From Aphanocapsa sp. GSE-SYN-MK-11-07L (GTDB taxonomy: Bacteria > Cyanobacteriota > Cyanobacteriia > Thermosynechococcales > Thermosynechococcaceae): DNA of 64,000 nucleotides. Both the position numbers and the translations under genes were made by a program. Of this stretch, positions 8,856-17,388 are shown piece after piece. Every line of letters starts with the position of its first letter. The first letter of the stretch is position 1. Under the pieces are notes generated by a model, which worked only from the letters and a program-made list of their open reading frames with translations, was not told the DNA's origin and did not search any database. The DNA lies in the NCBI GenBank assembly GCA_019359715.1, contig JAHHGS010000079.1:23508-87507 (forward strand), given 5' to 3'.

Positions 8856-9809
8856 TTAACCAGTAACTGATTTGACATAGCTGGCAATTTTGTGAAAGGC
8901 GGGTAAGGCGGCGCGGCAAAAGCCTGGAAAGCTGAGAAAACCATGCACCATGCCCGGATAGTCAACTAACATCACGGAAGTTCCGGCTGCCTGTAGACGC
9001 TGAGCATACATCTGGGCTTGGTCATGGAGCAGATCATATTCACAGGTGATAATCAGTGCGGGCGGCAGACGGCTTACATCTGCGGCTAGCAACGGCGAGA
9101 AGTAGGGCTGGGGGATATCGGCTGGATTGCGGGCATAGTGCTGGATAAAACACTGCATTCTGTCTTTGGTCAAAACTGGCGCACTCCCATACTGGTCAAC
9201 CGAGGGCTGATCCAGTTTGCCGCTAGTGACTGGGTAAATCAAAATTTGGTGGGCAATCGCCACCTGTTCCTGATCGCGTGCCATTAAGCAGACCGCAGTT
9301 GCTAAGTTACCGCCAGCGCTATCGCCCATTACCATCAGCTTGGTTGGGTCGGCTCTCAAGTCAGCGGCATTCTCGACAGCCCAAAGCAGAGCGTCGTAGC
9401 AATCTTCTAAAGCAATTGGATATTTGCTGAATGGGGCAAGTCGGTAGTTGACGGCTAAAACGATCGCCGTTGTGTCTCTGGCTATTCGACGGCACATGCG
9501 ATCGTGGGTTTGCAAGTTTCCGTACACCCAACCGCCGCCATGAAAAAACAAAATCAGAGGCAGATGAGTTTGATCAGAAGGATAGTAGAGCCGAATTGGA
9601 ATATTGCCATGCCGGCCGTTAATCGTTTGCTGCTCAACTTCAGCCAGAGCAATTTGTTTACCAGCCAATATGCGCTCCAGCAGCGGAGGAATCGGTTTTT
9701 CAGAGATTGCGCGCAGTTCCTCCAGACTCATTTTTTCTAAGGGTTTAAAGAAACTCAATATTTTGTCGAGTAGCTGAATTTTCCAATCTAGCCGGAAGGA
9801 GTTTTTCAT
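8856..9809 (-). CDS. Alpha/beta hydrolase of the hormone-sensitive lipase family
   Basis: A 317-residue esterase. The oxyanion-hole motif HGGGW lies at 90-94 and the nucleophile Ser164 in GDSAGG. The acid is in CEYDLLHDQ and the catalytic His in PGMVHGF. This is the full HSL (family IV) pattern. There is no signal peptide, so it is probably cytoplasmic. The natural substrate is unknown; short-chain esters are hydrolysed by many relatives. It is a single gene whose start region faces the amidase gene. Confidence 0.9.
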   Translation of the reverse strand: MKNSFRLDWKIQLLDKILSFFKPLEKMSLEELRAISEKPIPPLLERILAGKQIALAEVEQQTINGRHGNIPIRLYYPSDQTHLPLILFFHGGGWVYGNLQTHDRMCRRIARDTTAIVLAVNYRLAPFSKYPIALEDCYDALLWAVENAADLRADPTKLMVMGDSAGGNLATAVCLMARDQEQVAIAHQILIYPVTSGKLDQPSVDQYGSAPVLTKDRMQCFIQHYARNPADIPQPYFSPLLAADVSRLPPALIITCEYDLLHDQAQMYAQRLQAAGTSVMLVDYPGMVHGFLSFPGFCRAALPAFHKIASYVKSVTG

Positions 9810-9974
9810 GATCTCTGCTACTCATCAAAGTGAATACTCTTTGGCATATTTTATATTTGATGCCGATCGGCGACTGCTCTGGCAAGACCCCTCAAAACTT
9901 AACGTATTGAGGACTGGGGATGATTTTGGACTGGCCTATAATATTTGGCGAAAGCGGCTTAGAGAAGACTCAAC

Positions 9975-10895
9975 GTGTGGAAGCAACTGAGAAAGAGAGA
10001 TTCAACCCGATCGCTGGCGATCGCGCTATTTATTTTAGTCAGCCTAGTCGTGGTGAGCTTTGGGGCCCTCCAAAGTTCAGCCCGCTCAGCCGATTGGCTG
10101 GCTCAAAATCAACCCCGCTGGCAAACCGCCTGGGCTAACCCCACCAACTACGGCGATCGGTTTGCCAAGGATGTCTATGGGCAAACTGTCTCGAATGCGC
10201 CAATTGTCGTGCTTCACGAAACGGTTGCCTCTGCCAGCAGCACGATTCGGTTTTTTCAAACCCCACACCCGAACGAAGACGAGCAAGCTAGCTACCACGC
10301 CCTGGTTCAGCGAGATGGCACAATTGTCTATCTGGTGCCGTTCGAGAAACGGGCGTTTGGCGCTGGCAACTCTGTTTTTGTCAGCGCTCAAGGCTACGAA
10401 GCCGTCAAAACTCATCCCAAATATTCAGCCTCTGTGAATAACTTTGCGGTTCACTTTTCTTTTGAGACGCCACCCGATGGCAATAACAACGGCAATGCCC
10501 ACAGTGGTTATACGGCGGCTCAATATCGTTCGATTGCTTGGTTAGTCGCTTACACTCGCGTCCCCGATAGTCGAATTACGACGCATAAATTGGTCGATCG
10601 CTCTGGTACGCGTAAAGATCCGCGCAGTTTTAACATCAACCAGTTTTGGCGTGAACTCCACCGCTATCAGCGGTCTGCCAGGCTTCAGCCCAGTTCCTCC
10701 CGGCTGGCGAGCGACTTAAAGACGCCGATTACTGATCGTCCATCTTTTTCAGTAGGTTCTGAATCATCGCCTGGTCTTCGCGATCTGGGTCACTCAGCAG
10801 ATAGCGATTCAGGTCTTGACGGGCTTCATTCCAGCAGCCCAAATGGTAGAACAGAACGCCGCGATCGCGCAGTTCCATCAGCGCCTCAGGCGTAA
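9975..10895 (+). CDS. N-acetylmuramoyl-L-alanine amidase (Amidase_2 type), with C-terminus read into the neighbouring gene's antisense
   Basis: Periplasmic peptidoglycan amidase of the AmpD/PGRP zinc fold, which cuts the bond between MurNAc and L-Ala. A membrane or signal segment lies at about 14-33. The zinc ligands are seen as His in VVLHET, His in ITTHKLVD and Asp in TRKDP; SYHALVQRDGTIVYLVP is the usual core. The conserved domain ends near residue 240. The frame runs on for a low-complexity Ser/Gly/Asp/Arg tail, and from 10729 on it lies on the antisense of the SirB1-like gene. The start is GTG 9975 by default. The tail is probably a product of stop-codon loss or of no functional weight. 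Confidence 0.82.
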   Translation: MWKQLRKRDSTRSLAIALFILVSLVVVSFGALQSSARSADWLAQNQPRWQTAWANPTNYGDRFAKDVYGQTVSNAPIVVLHETVASASSTIRFFQTPHPNEDEQASYHALVQRDGTIVYLVPFEKRAFGAGNSVFVSAQGYEAVKTHPKYSASVNNFAVHFSFETPPDGNNNGNAHSGYTAAQYRSIAWLVAYTRVPDSRITTHKLVDRSGTRKDPRSFNINQFWRELHRYQRSARLQPSSSRLASDLKTPITDRPSFSVGSESSPGLRDLGHSADSDSGLDGLHSSSPNGRTERRDRAVPSAPQA

Positions 10896-11547
10896 CCAGC
10901 AGAATCCGCTCTACAACCGCCAAGCACTTGCCAATTTCACCTTGATTCAGGTAAATCTGCTTTAGGTTCGTCAGCATTCTGACCAAAAATTGGCGAGGGT
11001 TAATTGGGTTAAAAAACCGCGGCTCAAGCTTTACCTCAGCCCCATAGAGCTCATAGAGCTGCTGCAATCGTGCTTGACAGTCTTGCTCAAACAAAATTTC
11101 GCCCCGCTCAAAGCAGTCAACGTAGATGCCGATTTCCTCTAGGTCAGGACGAATTAGAAAATGCCCTGGAAAGCCGACTCCAATCATCGGAAAGTCCAAC
11201 CGCTGGGCAATTTCCAAGTAAATAAGCGAGAGCGTGATTGGAATGCCTGTTCGTCGATTAAGGACATCATTTAAGAAGCTATTGCGCGGGTCGTAGTAGT
11301 CTTGGCTGTTGCCGCTAAAACCTAACTCCTCGTATAAGAGACGATTGATCGCTTGGATAATTTTTAAGGGATAGCGATCGCTGGGCAGTTGGACTTGTGC
11401 AGCCATCTGATCCAGCATTGTGAGATAACTGGCGACTTCTAATTGCGGATACTCTTCTTGGGCAATGTACAACGCCGCCTCGGCCAGATTAATCACGTCA
11501 GGCTGCAAGGCTTGATAAAAGTGCAAGCGGGCTAGAGATAACTCCAT
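10729..11547 (-). CDS. SirB1-type transglutaminase-like/TPR protein
   Basis: A 272-residue protein of the SirB1 family. The N-terminal half is the transglutaminase-like core (YDPRNSFLNDVLNRRTGIPI, LSLIYLEIAQRL, GVGFPGHFLIR). The last 80 residues form TPR-like helices (LVRMLTNLKQIYLNQGEIGKCLAVVERIL; VLFYHLGCWNEARQDLNRYL). The family is widespread; its biochemical role is unsettled, and no transglutaminase activity should be assumed. Its 3' end overlaps the amidase frame by 167 bp in convergent orientation. The pentapeptide gene lies 8 bp upstream on the same strand, suggesting a two-gene unit. Confidence 0.88.
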   Translation of the reverse strand: MELSLARLHFYQALQPDVINLAEAALYIAQEEYPQLEVASYLTMLDQMAAQVQLPSDRYPLKIIQAINRLLYEELGFSGNSQDYYDPRNSFLNDVLNRRTGIPITLSLIYLEIAQRLDFPMIGVGFPGHFLIRPDLEEIGIYVDCFERGEILFEQDCQARLQQLYELYGAEVKLEPRFFNPINPRQFLVRMLTNLKQIYLNQGEIGKCLAVVERILLVTPEALMELRDRGVLFYHLGCWNEARQDLNRYLLSDPDREDQAMIQNLLKKMDDQ

Positions 11548-11555
11548 ACCACCCC

Positions 11556-12209
11556 CTATTGAACAGTACCATCGGGCATGGTGACTCCTCGCAGCGTGGC
11601 CCCCATTAGCTCAGCCTTATACAAATTAGCTTGATAAAGATTTGCCCGCTGCATATTCGCTTTTTTTAGATTCGCTTCGCTTAAATCGGCTCCTGCTAAA
11701 TTGGCTTCGATCAGGTTAGCCCCTTCTAAACAGGCTCGGTGCAGGGCAGCCCCTTGCAAATTGGCCAACATGAGATTGGCTTGGAGCAGGTCGGCTGTAT
11801 TCAGCTTTGCTCCCGCTAGTTTTGCCTCCGACAAGTTAACCCGCCGCATAATGCCGCCAGTCATGTTGGCTTCCCGTAAATCGGCGCCAGACAAATTAGA
11901 GCGGTACAAATCGGCTCCTTCTAAATTTCCTCCCTGTAAACAAGCTCCCTGGAGATTGGCCTCAATTAAGTCGGCCATAAAGAAGTTAATGTTTTTCAAA
12001 TGACTGTTGCGGAGGTAAGCCCCCCGCAAATCCGTATTGCTCAGATTAGCAGCTTCTAAATTAGCCCCAGAAAAGTCAACTACCCGTAAGTCTGTCCCGC
12101 TTAGGTCAGCTCCCCCCAAGTCAGGCAAAATGTCTGGATTGTTCTCACGCCAGTTATTCCAGGCTTGAACGCCTTGCTTGAGAAGCTTCAGATGCTCTAA
12201 ATTTGCCAT
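11556..12209 (-). CDS. Pentapeptide-repeat protein
   Basis: About 217 residues. After a short N-terminal helix (MANLEHLKLLKQGVQAWNNWR) nearly the whole chain is A(D/N)Lxx repeats (ADLSG, ANLEA, ADLRE and so on), folding as a right-handed quadrilateral beta-helix. The frame extends up to 12269 but ATG 12209 gives the usual cyanobacterial start. There is no signal peptide or membrane segment, so it is cytosolic. Function is unknown; relatives in cyanobacteria are abundant and mostly uncharacterised. It is followed closely by the SirB1-like gene. Confidence 0.9.
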   Translation of the reverse strand: MANLEHLKLLKQGVQAWNNWRENNPDILPDLGGADLSGTDLRVVDFSGANLEAANLSNTDLRGAYLRNSHLKNINFFMADLIEANLQGACLQGGNLEGADLYRSNLSGADLREANMTGGIMRRVNLSEAKLAGAKLNTADLLQANLMLANLQGAALHRACLEGANLIEANLAGADLSEANLKKANMQRANLYQANLYKAELMGATLRGVTMPDGTVQ

Positions 12210-12325
12210 CCTTACGATCCGCTCAGTTGAGTCATTATTAATTGGGGTTCGGAGCAAAATCATCACCATTCAGAATCAATAGACTCAAAGCAAACGAATT
12301 CTGGCTTGCATCGTCATGAATGGGG

Positions 12326-12868
12326 CTATGAACGGAGATTGAGAATTTGTTGCTCTGGCACCACCGTGACCGCTGCAACCTGCTGGCGGGCGATCGCCAT
12401 TGTCTCGATAAACACGCCGACTAACCCAGCCATGAGTTCATCGGGAATTTGCTGTACAACGTCTACCCCCAGTACGTCCCCCAAATATTCCAGAGCTGAA
12501 AAGGCTCGCCGCAGCGGCGCTTCCCCGACCGTAATTTCTTGCAGGCGCTCTAAGTAGGTGATGCGAGCTTGAAACGCCCGTTTGCGATCGCTGGTTGTGG
12601 CTGGCACCAAAAATTGAACCTTACCCACCGCATATACAGAGGTACAGCCCGTATCAAACATGCCACCGACGGCTGCCCCTGGGCCGACGAATTCACAGTG
12701 AAACGCTTTCCGCAAGATCAGCCCCGTTCCAGGTAAATTGGCGATGGACAAGAGCTGTCCACTCTGGAGCATCTGCAAGGGTTGATGATTTGCTTTTTGC
12801 ACTAAGCCTTTTGACTGGGTGTCCTGATGACCAGCCGACTGAGAATTCACTTCTCCCACGGGTTGCAT
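12326..12868 (-). CDS. Conserved hypothetical protein, function unknown
   Basis: About 180 residues from ATG 12868, which has AGGA eight bases upstream; the longer frame to 12937 adds a hydrophobic lead that I consider untranslated. The chain has no membrane segment in this form. A beta-rich middle (SIANLPGTGLILRKAFHCEFVGPG, SVYAVGKVQFLVPATTSDRK) is followed by helices (RAFQARITYLERLQEITVGEAPLRRAFSALEYLGDVLG). I do not recognise the family. It has normal codon use for the window and likely is a real gene. Confidence 0.6.
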   Translation of the reverse strand: MQPVGEVNSQSAGHQDTQSKGLVQKANHQPLQMLQSGQLLSIANLPGTGLILRKAFHCEFVGPGAAVGGMFDTGCTSVYAVGKVQFLVPATTSDRKRAFQARITYLERLQEITVGEAPLRRAFSALEYLGDVLGVDVVQQIPDELMAGLVGVFIETMAIARQQVAAVTVVPEQQILNLRS

Positions 12869-13209
12869 AACTTTAATCCTAATCAGGAGCAATAAAACAA
12901 TAATTAGCGACAAACTCTGGTCAGACCTGGCGATCACTGCTTAAATAGCCAGCACTCTCACCAAACTTAAAGGTAAAGTCTGAAACAACGTACCCAAACT
13001 GTCAAAGAATCACACTGCCAATAGGAATTGGTACCGAAACGCTTGCTTAGACTTTTATCTTGAGTCTCTATATAAAGTAGAACATTTTTGGCTAGATTCC
13101 GCCTCCGTAAAACTACGGGAGGACTGAGGTGAAAGGCAGAAGGCTAAGGACAGGAGACTAAGGGCAGAGGGAGTTAATTCCATTCTAGTCTGCTTGATTC
13201 TGCCTTTTC
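12869..13209. other. 341-bp gap with a hairpin and a heptamer repeat
   Basis: No gene seen. The part near 12900-13000 is the upstream region of the hypothetical gene that starts at 12868. A near-perfect hairpin CCTCCGTA/TACGGGAGG lies at about 13102-13122 and could end cbiT transcription coming from the right. It is followed by an STRR-like heptamer tract. Confidence 0.5.
13133..13174. repeat. STRR-like purine-rich heptamer repeat
   Basis: Six degenerate 7-bp units in a row: AAGGCAG, AAGGCTA, AGGACAG, GAGACTA, AGGGCAG, AGGGAGT. Short tandem heptamers of this kind are known from filamentous cyanobacteria. Two further copies lie around the AI-2E gene at 60.7 and 61.9 kb. Confidence 0.7.
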
Positions 13210-13812
13210 CTAAGCTACTTTCTCACCGCTGAGGATAAAAATTGGATCAACTGCGGCAAAAATTTGGTGTCTACCGCGGGTTTCGAGCCGGTTAATCACT
13301 GACTGGACAACTTCAACATTGCGGACTTGCAGTTCAGCAAAGGTTTCGGAAATGGCATAAAGATTTTCGAGGCTAACCGCAGTTGCGACAAGCCGCCCCT
13401 GGGGACGCAGCTTTTGCCAAACGGCCTGCAAAATAGCTCGAATTGGCCTGCCACCTTCAATGCAAACCCGATCGGGAGCTTGGCTGAGGGCGGCCAGACA
13501 CTCTGGCGCACTCCCTTGGATCACCTCAACGTTCGCAACGGCAAAGCGATCGCAGTTGCGCTGAATCAAACTGGCTACCTCTTCATCTCGCTCAACGGCA
13601 TAAATTTTTCCCTGGGGACAAAGTAAGCCGGTTTCAACTGGAATGGTGCCTGTGCCAGCGCCAATATCCCACAGTACAGTATCCGCCTGAAGCCGGAGGT
13701 GAGAAATCAGCAGCAGCCGGGTTTCTCGCTTGGTCATTGGGATGCCCGGTAGCCGCTCAAACAGTTGATCGGGAATCCCAGGGGTAATATAGGGCCAGAG
13801 TTCGCTAGACAT
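13210..13812 (-). CDS. cbiT: Precorrin-6B/cobalt-precorrin C15 methyltransferase, decarboxylating (CbiT)
   Basis: A 200-residue SAM-dependent enzyme of corrin ring synthesis (C15 methylation and C12 side-chain decarboxylation). It opens with PGIPDQLFERLPGIPMTKRETR, typical of CbiT. The SAM motif is DIGAGTGTIPVE (about 49-60), followed by KIYAVERDEE and the PDRVCIEGGRP loop. It is the stand-alone T domain; the CbiE half found in CobL fusions is not attached and is not in the window. No cobalamin riboswitch was recognised next to it. Confidence 0.9.
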   Translation of the reverse strand: MSSELWPYITPGIPDQLFERLPGIPMTKRETRLLLISHLRLQADTVLWDIGAGTGTIPVETGLLCPQGKIYAVERDEEVASLIQRNCDRFAVANVEVIQGSAPECLAALSQAPDRVCIEGGRPIRAILQAVWQKLRPQGRLVATAVSLENLYAISETFAELQVRNVEVVQSVINRLETRGRHQIFAAVDPIFILSGEKVA

Positions 13813-13889
13813 TGCACGATGTTATCCCAAATCAATCAGCTCACCGCTGATTTTGCCCTCTAGATTCAGAAACTTGATTCTCAAACCGA

Positions 13890-14285
13890 ATGAGCGTTGC
13901 CTTTTACATTGTCATAGAGCGATCGATAGAAGCGGTTGATCCCTTTGTCAACGGCAAGGCCCTTGGCCACTGCGATCAGCTTGATCAGCTCGCCGAAATG
14001 GCCGGTGTACCACCCCTAATGGATTTTTGCAGCGGCGATCCAGAAGAAATCGCTGAATTTTTAGAGCAGGAAGGGCTGGCAACTGACGAAGAAATTCCGG
14101 CTGAAGAGTGGTTCGCAGCCGAGGCCGGTCTGACAACGGTGCGTGGTTTGCTCTCAGCCTTGGCAGCAAATCCAGAAGCGGTTCCTAACCCGGAGGAAAT
14201 CGCAGATGATTTGCACGAATTTGAAACCGTCTTGCAGCAGTTAATCCAAGCTGGGGTGCGCTGGCACCTGGCAGTGGATTATTAA
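13890..14285 (+). CDS. Conserved hypothetical acidic protein
   Basis: A 131-residue soluble, strongly acidic protein (many Glu/Asp, e.g. SGDPEEIAEFLEQEG, DEEIPAEEWF). It ends with helices that predict a compact helical fold. No membrane segment or known motif is visible, and I do not recognise a characterised family. It probably is a cyanobacteria-only protein. It diverges from cbiT and converges on hfq, whose stop lies only 6 bp away. Confidence 0.7.
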   Translation: MSVAFYIVIERSIEAVDPFVNGKALGHCDQLDQLAEMAGVPPLMDFCSGDPEEIAEFLEQEGLATDEEIPAEEWFAAEAGLTTVRGLLSALAANPEAVPNPEEIADDLHEFETVLQQLIQAGVRWHLAVDY

Positions 14286-14291
14286 ATTCGA

Positions 14292-14507
14292 TCAAGGCTT
14301 GGGTTTAACAAAAACAACCGCCTGCTTCCAAATCACCGTTGGTTGATCGTAATGATCGACCAAGCAAATGCATTGCTCATCTTGCCAGCGCAGCTTGCCC
14401 ACCAGCAAGTCATTGGTGCTGAGTTTGACTTCAACCTCGGTGTTGTCCTTGATCAGCGTTTGCACCTGTCGAACGCTGGGTAGCGTAATATTTAGTTCAG
14501 TTGTCAT
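14292..14507 (-). CDS. hfq: Cyanobacterial-type Hfq
   Basis: A 71-residue Sm-like protein. It begins with LPSVRQVQTLIKDNTEVEVKLSTNDLLVGKLRWQDEQCICLVD, which matches the divergent cyanobacterial Hfq (Sm1 strand pattern, then a short Sm2 with VIWKQAVVFVKP). In cyanobacteria the protein forms hexamers, binds RNA poorly compared with E. coli Hfq and acts in motility through type IV pilus contacts. The gene is divergent from dapF (62-bp gap); hfq next to dapF is a familiar cyanobacterial arrangement. Confidence 0.88.
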   Translation of the reverse strand: MTTELNITLPSVRQVQTLIKDNTEVEVKLSTNDLLVGKLRWQDEQCICLVDHYDQPTVIWKQAVVFVKPKP

Positions 14508-14569
14508 AGTTAAGTCAGTCCCCTATAGCCCTTTCGCTCAGTGTAGAGCCTTCATTAAGTAAAGCAAAG

Positions 14570-15415
14570 ATGAGTATTGAATTCACGAAGTATCAAGGTT
14601 TGGGCAACGACTTTGTATTAATTGACAACCGCGCTCAAGCCGAGCCTGTGCTGACCCCAGAGCGATCGATCCAGTTGTGCGATCGCCATTTTGGGATTGG
14701 CGCAGATGGAATTATCTTTTTGCTGCCGAGTACGGGCGACACCGACTACACAATGCGGATCTACAACTCCGATGGCTCGGAGCCAGAAATGTGCGGCAAC
14801 GGGATTCGCTGTTTGGCTCGCTTTATTGCTGATTTAGAAGGACAGGCAAACGCCACCTATCGGATTCATACCCTAGCTGGGGTAATGAAGCCCCAGTTGA
14901 CCGCCAATGGTCTAGTGACAGTGGATATGGGTCAACCTCGCCTCCTAGCCAAACAAATCCCGACGACGCTAGCTCAGCCAGAGTTCAAGGTAATTAATCA
15001 ACCTTTAGAGGTGGCGGGGGAAATCTGGTCAGTCACCTGTGTCAGCATGGGCAATCCCCACTGCATTACGTTTGTTGAGGATCTGGCAGCGATTCCCCTC
15101 TCCAGCTTGGGGCCACAGTTTGAGCATCATCCTGCTTTTCCGCAGCGAATTAACACTGAGTTTATTCAGGTGGTTCGCCCCGATTATTTAAAAATGCGAG
15201 TTTGGGAACGAGGGGCTGGCGCTACCCTGGCCTGTGGCACGGGAGCCTGTGCCGCTTTGGTGGCAGCGGTGCTCAGCGATCGGGCTCAACCACGAGCAAC
15301 GGTAGAATTGCCTGGCGGCCCGCTAGAAATTGAATGGGCAGGCTACGATCAACCGGTGTTAATGACCGGGCCAGCCGAGCGGGTGTTTCGAGGCAAAATT
15401 GACTCAGCCAGATAG
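14570..15415 (+). CDS. dapF: Diaminopimelate epimerase
   Basis: Converts LL- to meso-diaminopimelate for lysine and peptidoglycan synthesis. The 281-residue chain has two homologous halves with the two catalytic cysteines, C75 in EMCGNGIRC and C222 in ACGTGACA. It also has [11 protein letters not shown] near the start. Nothing is missing. The stop codon is one base from the ATG of the methyltransferase gene, so the two are probably co-transcribed and translationally coupled. Confidence 0.97.
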   Translation: MSIEFTKYQGLGNDFVLIDNRAQAEPVLTPERSIQLCDRHFGIGADGIIFLLPSTGDTDYTMRIYNSDGSEPEMCGNGIRCLARFIADLEGQANATYRIHTLAGVMKPQLTANGLVTVDMGQPRLLAKQIPTTLAQPEFKVINQPLEVAGEIWSVTCVSMGNPHCITFVEDLAAIPLSSLGPQFEHHPAFPQRINTEFIQVVRPDYLKMRVWERGAGATLACGTGACAALVAAVLSDRAQPRATVELPGGPLEIEWAGYDQPVLMTGPAERVFRGKIDSAR

Positions 15416-15416
15416 A

Positions 15417-16691
15417 ATGCCGGAGCTAGACTACAGCAATCCAGAACTGAATCAGGTCAAAGCCGGCGATCGGGCAGCCCACGACTGGTATCGGTTTGTG
15501 CTGTCCTATCCGCCCCATTTGGTGCAGAGCTATTTGCAAAAGTTTGGGGTTGAGCCAACTCAGCAAGTGCTTGACCCCTTTTGCGGCACTGGCACAACGG
15601 TTGTGGAGTGCAAAAAGCTAGGAATTCCCAGCGTTGGCGTTGAAGCCAACCCGATTGCCTGGTTCGCCGGATCAACCAAGCTGGATTGGAGTCCTGACCC
15701 AGCCCAACTGATTGCCTCAGCCCACCAAATTGCTGAATTAACTGAACCGCTGTTGAGACAGCATCCCTTGCGCACCCTGCCAGCGGACAGCCAGCAGATT
15801 ATGCTCAAAAACTCGATTAGTCCTTTACCCCTGCATAAAACTTTGGTGCTGCTGGAGCAAATCGATCGCTTAGCCACCTACCCGAATCATCACCGTCTTG
15901 CTTTGGCCAAAGCCGCTGTCAGCGCTAGCAATTTGCGGTTTGGCCCGGAAGTTGGACTAGGCAAACCAAAGCAAGATGCGCCTGTATTGGCGGCCTGGTT
16001 GCAAGAAATTAGCGCGATGGCGGAAGATTTACGGCAGCTCCAGCCCCTAAAGTCAACCTCCGCTAAAATTCATCATGCCGACTCTCGGCAGTTACTCCAG
16101 GTTTTAGAACCCGCTTCGATTGATGCAATTATCACCTCTCCCCCTTATCCCAACGAAAAAGACTACACCCGCACCACGCGGCTAGAGTCTGTCTTGCTGG
16201 GGTTGATTCAAAGCAAAGCTGAACTACGGGCACTCAAGCAGGGGTTGATGCGCTCGAATACCCGCAATGTTTATAAAGCCGACACAGATGACGGATGGGT
16301 AGCCAAGCATCCCGAAATTCAACGGCTAGCGGCTGAAATTGAAGCTCGTCGGATTGAACTAGGCAAAACCAGTGGCTTTGAGCGCGTTTATGCTAGAGCC
16401 ACCCAGCTTTACTTCGGTGGGATGACCAAACACTTGGCTGATTTGCGGCCAATTTTGCGCCCAGGCGCTCAGTTGGCGTACGTCGTGGGCGATCAAGCCT
16501 CCTATTTACGGGTGCTGATTCGGACGGGGCAGTTGCTGGCCAGCTTAGCTGAGGCTTTAGGCTATGAGGTAGTTGAGATTGATTTGTTTCGCACCCGTCT
16601 GGCAACTGCCAGTCAAGACCAACTCCGAGAAGAAGTGGTTGTGCTGCGCTGGCCAGGTAAAATGCCAATCTGGAAATATCCCTACGCGTAA
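15417..16691 (+). CDS. Site-specific DNA methyltransferase, N4-cytosine/N6-adenine type, without linked restriction enzyme
   Basis: About 424 residues. The SAM motif DPFCGTGTT is at 53-61 and the catalytic motif TSPPYP at about 240, so the order is FxGxG first, then SPPY (circularly different from the D12 class). SPPY is most often seen in N4-cytosine enzymes, DPPY in adenine enzymes, so m4C is the more likely product. No restriction gene is nearby, so it is an orphan epigenetic methylase. ATG 15417 directly follows the dapF stop; a TTG at 15399 would overlap. The target sequence cannot be derived here. Confidence 0.85.
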   Translation: MPELDYSNPELNQVKAGDRAAHDWYRFVLSYPPHLVQSYLQKFGVEPTQQVLDPFCGTGTTVVECKKLGIPSVGVEANPIAWFAGSTKLDWSPDPAQLIASAHQIAELTEPLLRQHPLRTLPADSQQIMLKNSISPLPLHKTLVLLEQIDRLATYPNHHRLALAKAAVSASNLRFGPEVGLGKPKQDAPVLAAWLQEISAMAEDLRQLQPLKSTSAKIHHADSRQLLQVLEPASIDAIITSPPYPNEKDYTRTTRLESVLLGLIQSKAELRALKQGLMRSNTRNVYKADTDDGWVAKHPEIQRLAAEIEARRIELGKTSGFERVYARATQLYFGGMTKHLADLRPILRPGAQLAYVVGDQASYLRVLIRTGQLLASLAEALGYEVVEIDLFRTRLATASQDQLREEVVVLRWPGKMPIWKYPYA

Positions 16692-16904
16692 ATTTCGTTT
16701 AATGAAGTTATAAATTGAGGCGATCGCTTTTTGAACTATCGTTGATTTTAGATTAAATCAACAAGAAGTTGCTTAACTCTTGACAACTATGAATTTTGTC
16801 ACTTAATCTCAATAACGGCGATCGCAGACTTTATTGAAAAACAGAGATTTGCTAATCAATATCGTCGCCGCAATATAACTCAAAAAATGATTGGAGTTCT
16901 TGAT

Positions 16905-17222
16905 ATGTCATTGCTAATTGCCATCATGGCCGCTTTTGCGTTCACAGTTGGAGGTGTTTTTATGAAATACTCCCAGGGACTATCGGTTTTATTGCCAACG
17001 ATTGCGACCTATGGGCTGTTTTTAATTGGAACTACCTTACAAACTTTTCTGATGCATGGGGCCGATTTAGGAATTACCTACTTGCTAGTGTTAGGTTTAG
17101 AAGCTATTTTGGCTAGTCTATTCGGAATATGTATTTTTCATGAGAAACTATCACCTACTAATCTTTCTGGCATATTTCTGGTGGTTGTTGGTGTTGCTTG
17201 CCTACGTGCCAATATCAAATAA
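16905..17222 (+). CDS. SMR-like four-helix membrane protein lacking the conserved glutamate
   Basis: A 105-residue protein with four hydrophobic segments, the size and topology of small multidrug resistance (SMR/EamA) proteins. TM1 ends in FMKYSQG, matching the LMKFSEG of EmrE. By that alignment the essential Glu14 position is a Phe, and no other acidic residue lies in TM1. So proton-coupled drug export by the known mechanism is unlikely. ATG 16905 has GGAG eight bases upstream and is preferred to 16887. The upstream gap (16692-16904) has an 8-bp hairpin at 16741-16762 and little else. Confidence 0.75.
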   Translation: MSLLIAIMAAFAFTVGGVFMKYSQGLSVLLPTIATYGLFLIGTTLQTFLMHGADLGITYLLVLGLEAILASLFGICIFHEKLSPTNLSGIFLVVVGVACLRANIK

Positions 17223-17388
17223 TTTTGATCCAAAGTATATGTTAGAAGTTACTTAAAATCCGTAAAAAGCAATTCTAAATCAGCTGTAAGAAAGAGTTTC
17301 CACTGAGCTGTTTTTGACAACTCTGCTGATGTTCACCAATCATCAGGATTGCCATGTTGAATCATCTTGATTTGAAACTGGCATCGCA

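Noticed and set aside
12869..13209. Cobalamin riboswitch next to cbiT
   Set aside because: The gap lies downstream of cbiT, and no B12-box sequence was seen there or in the short upstream gap.
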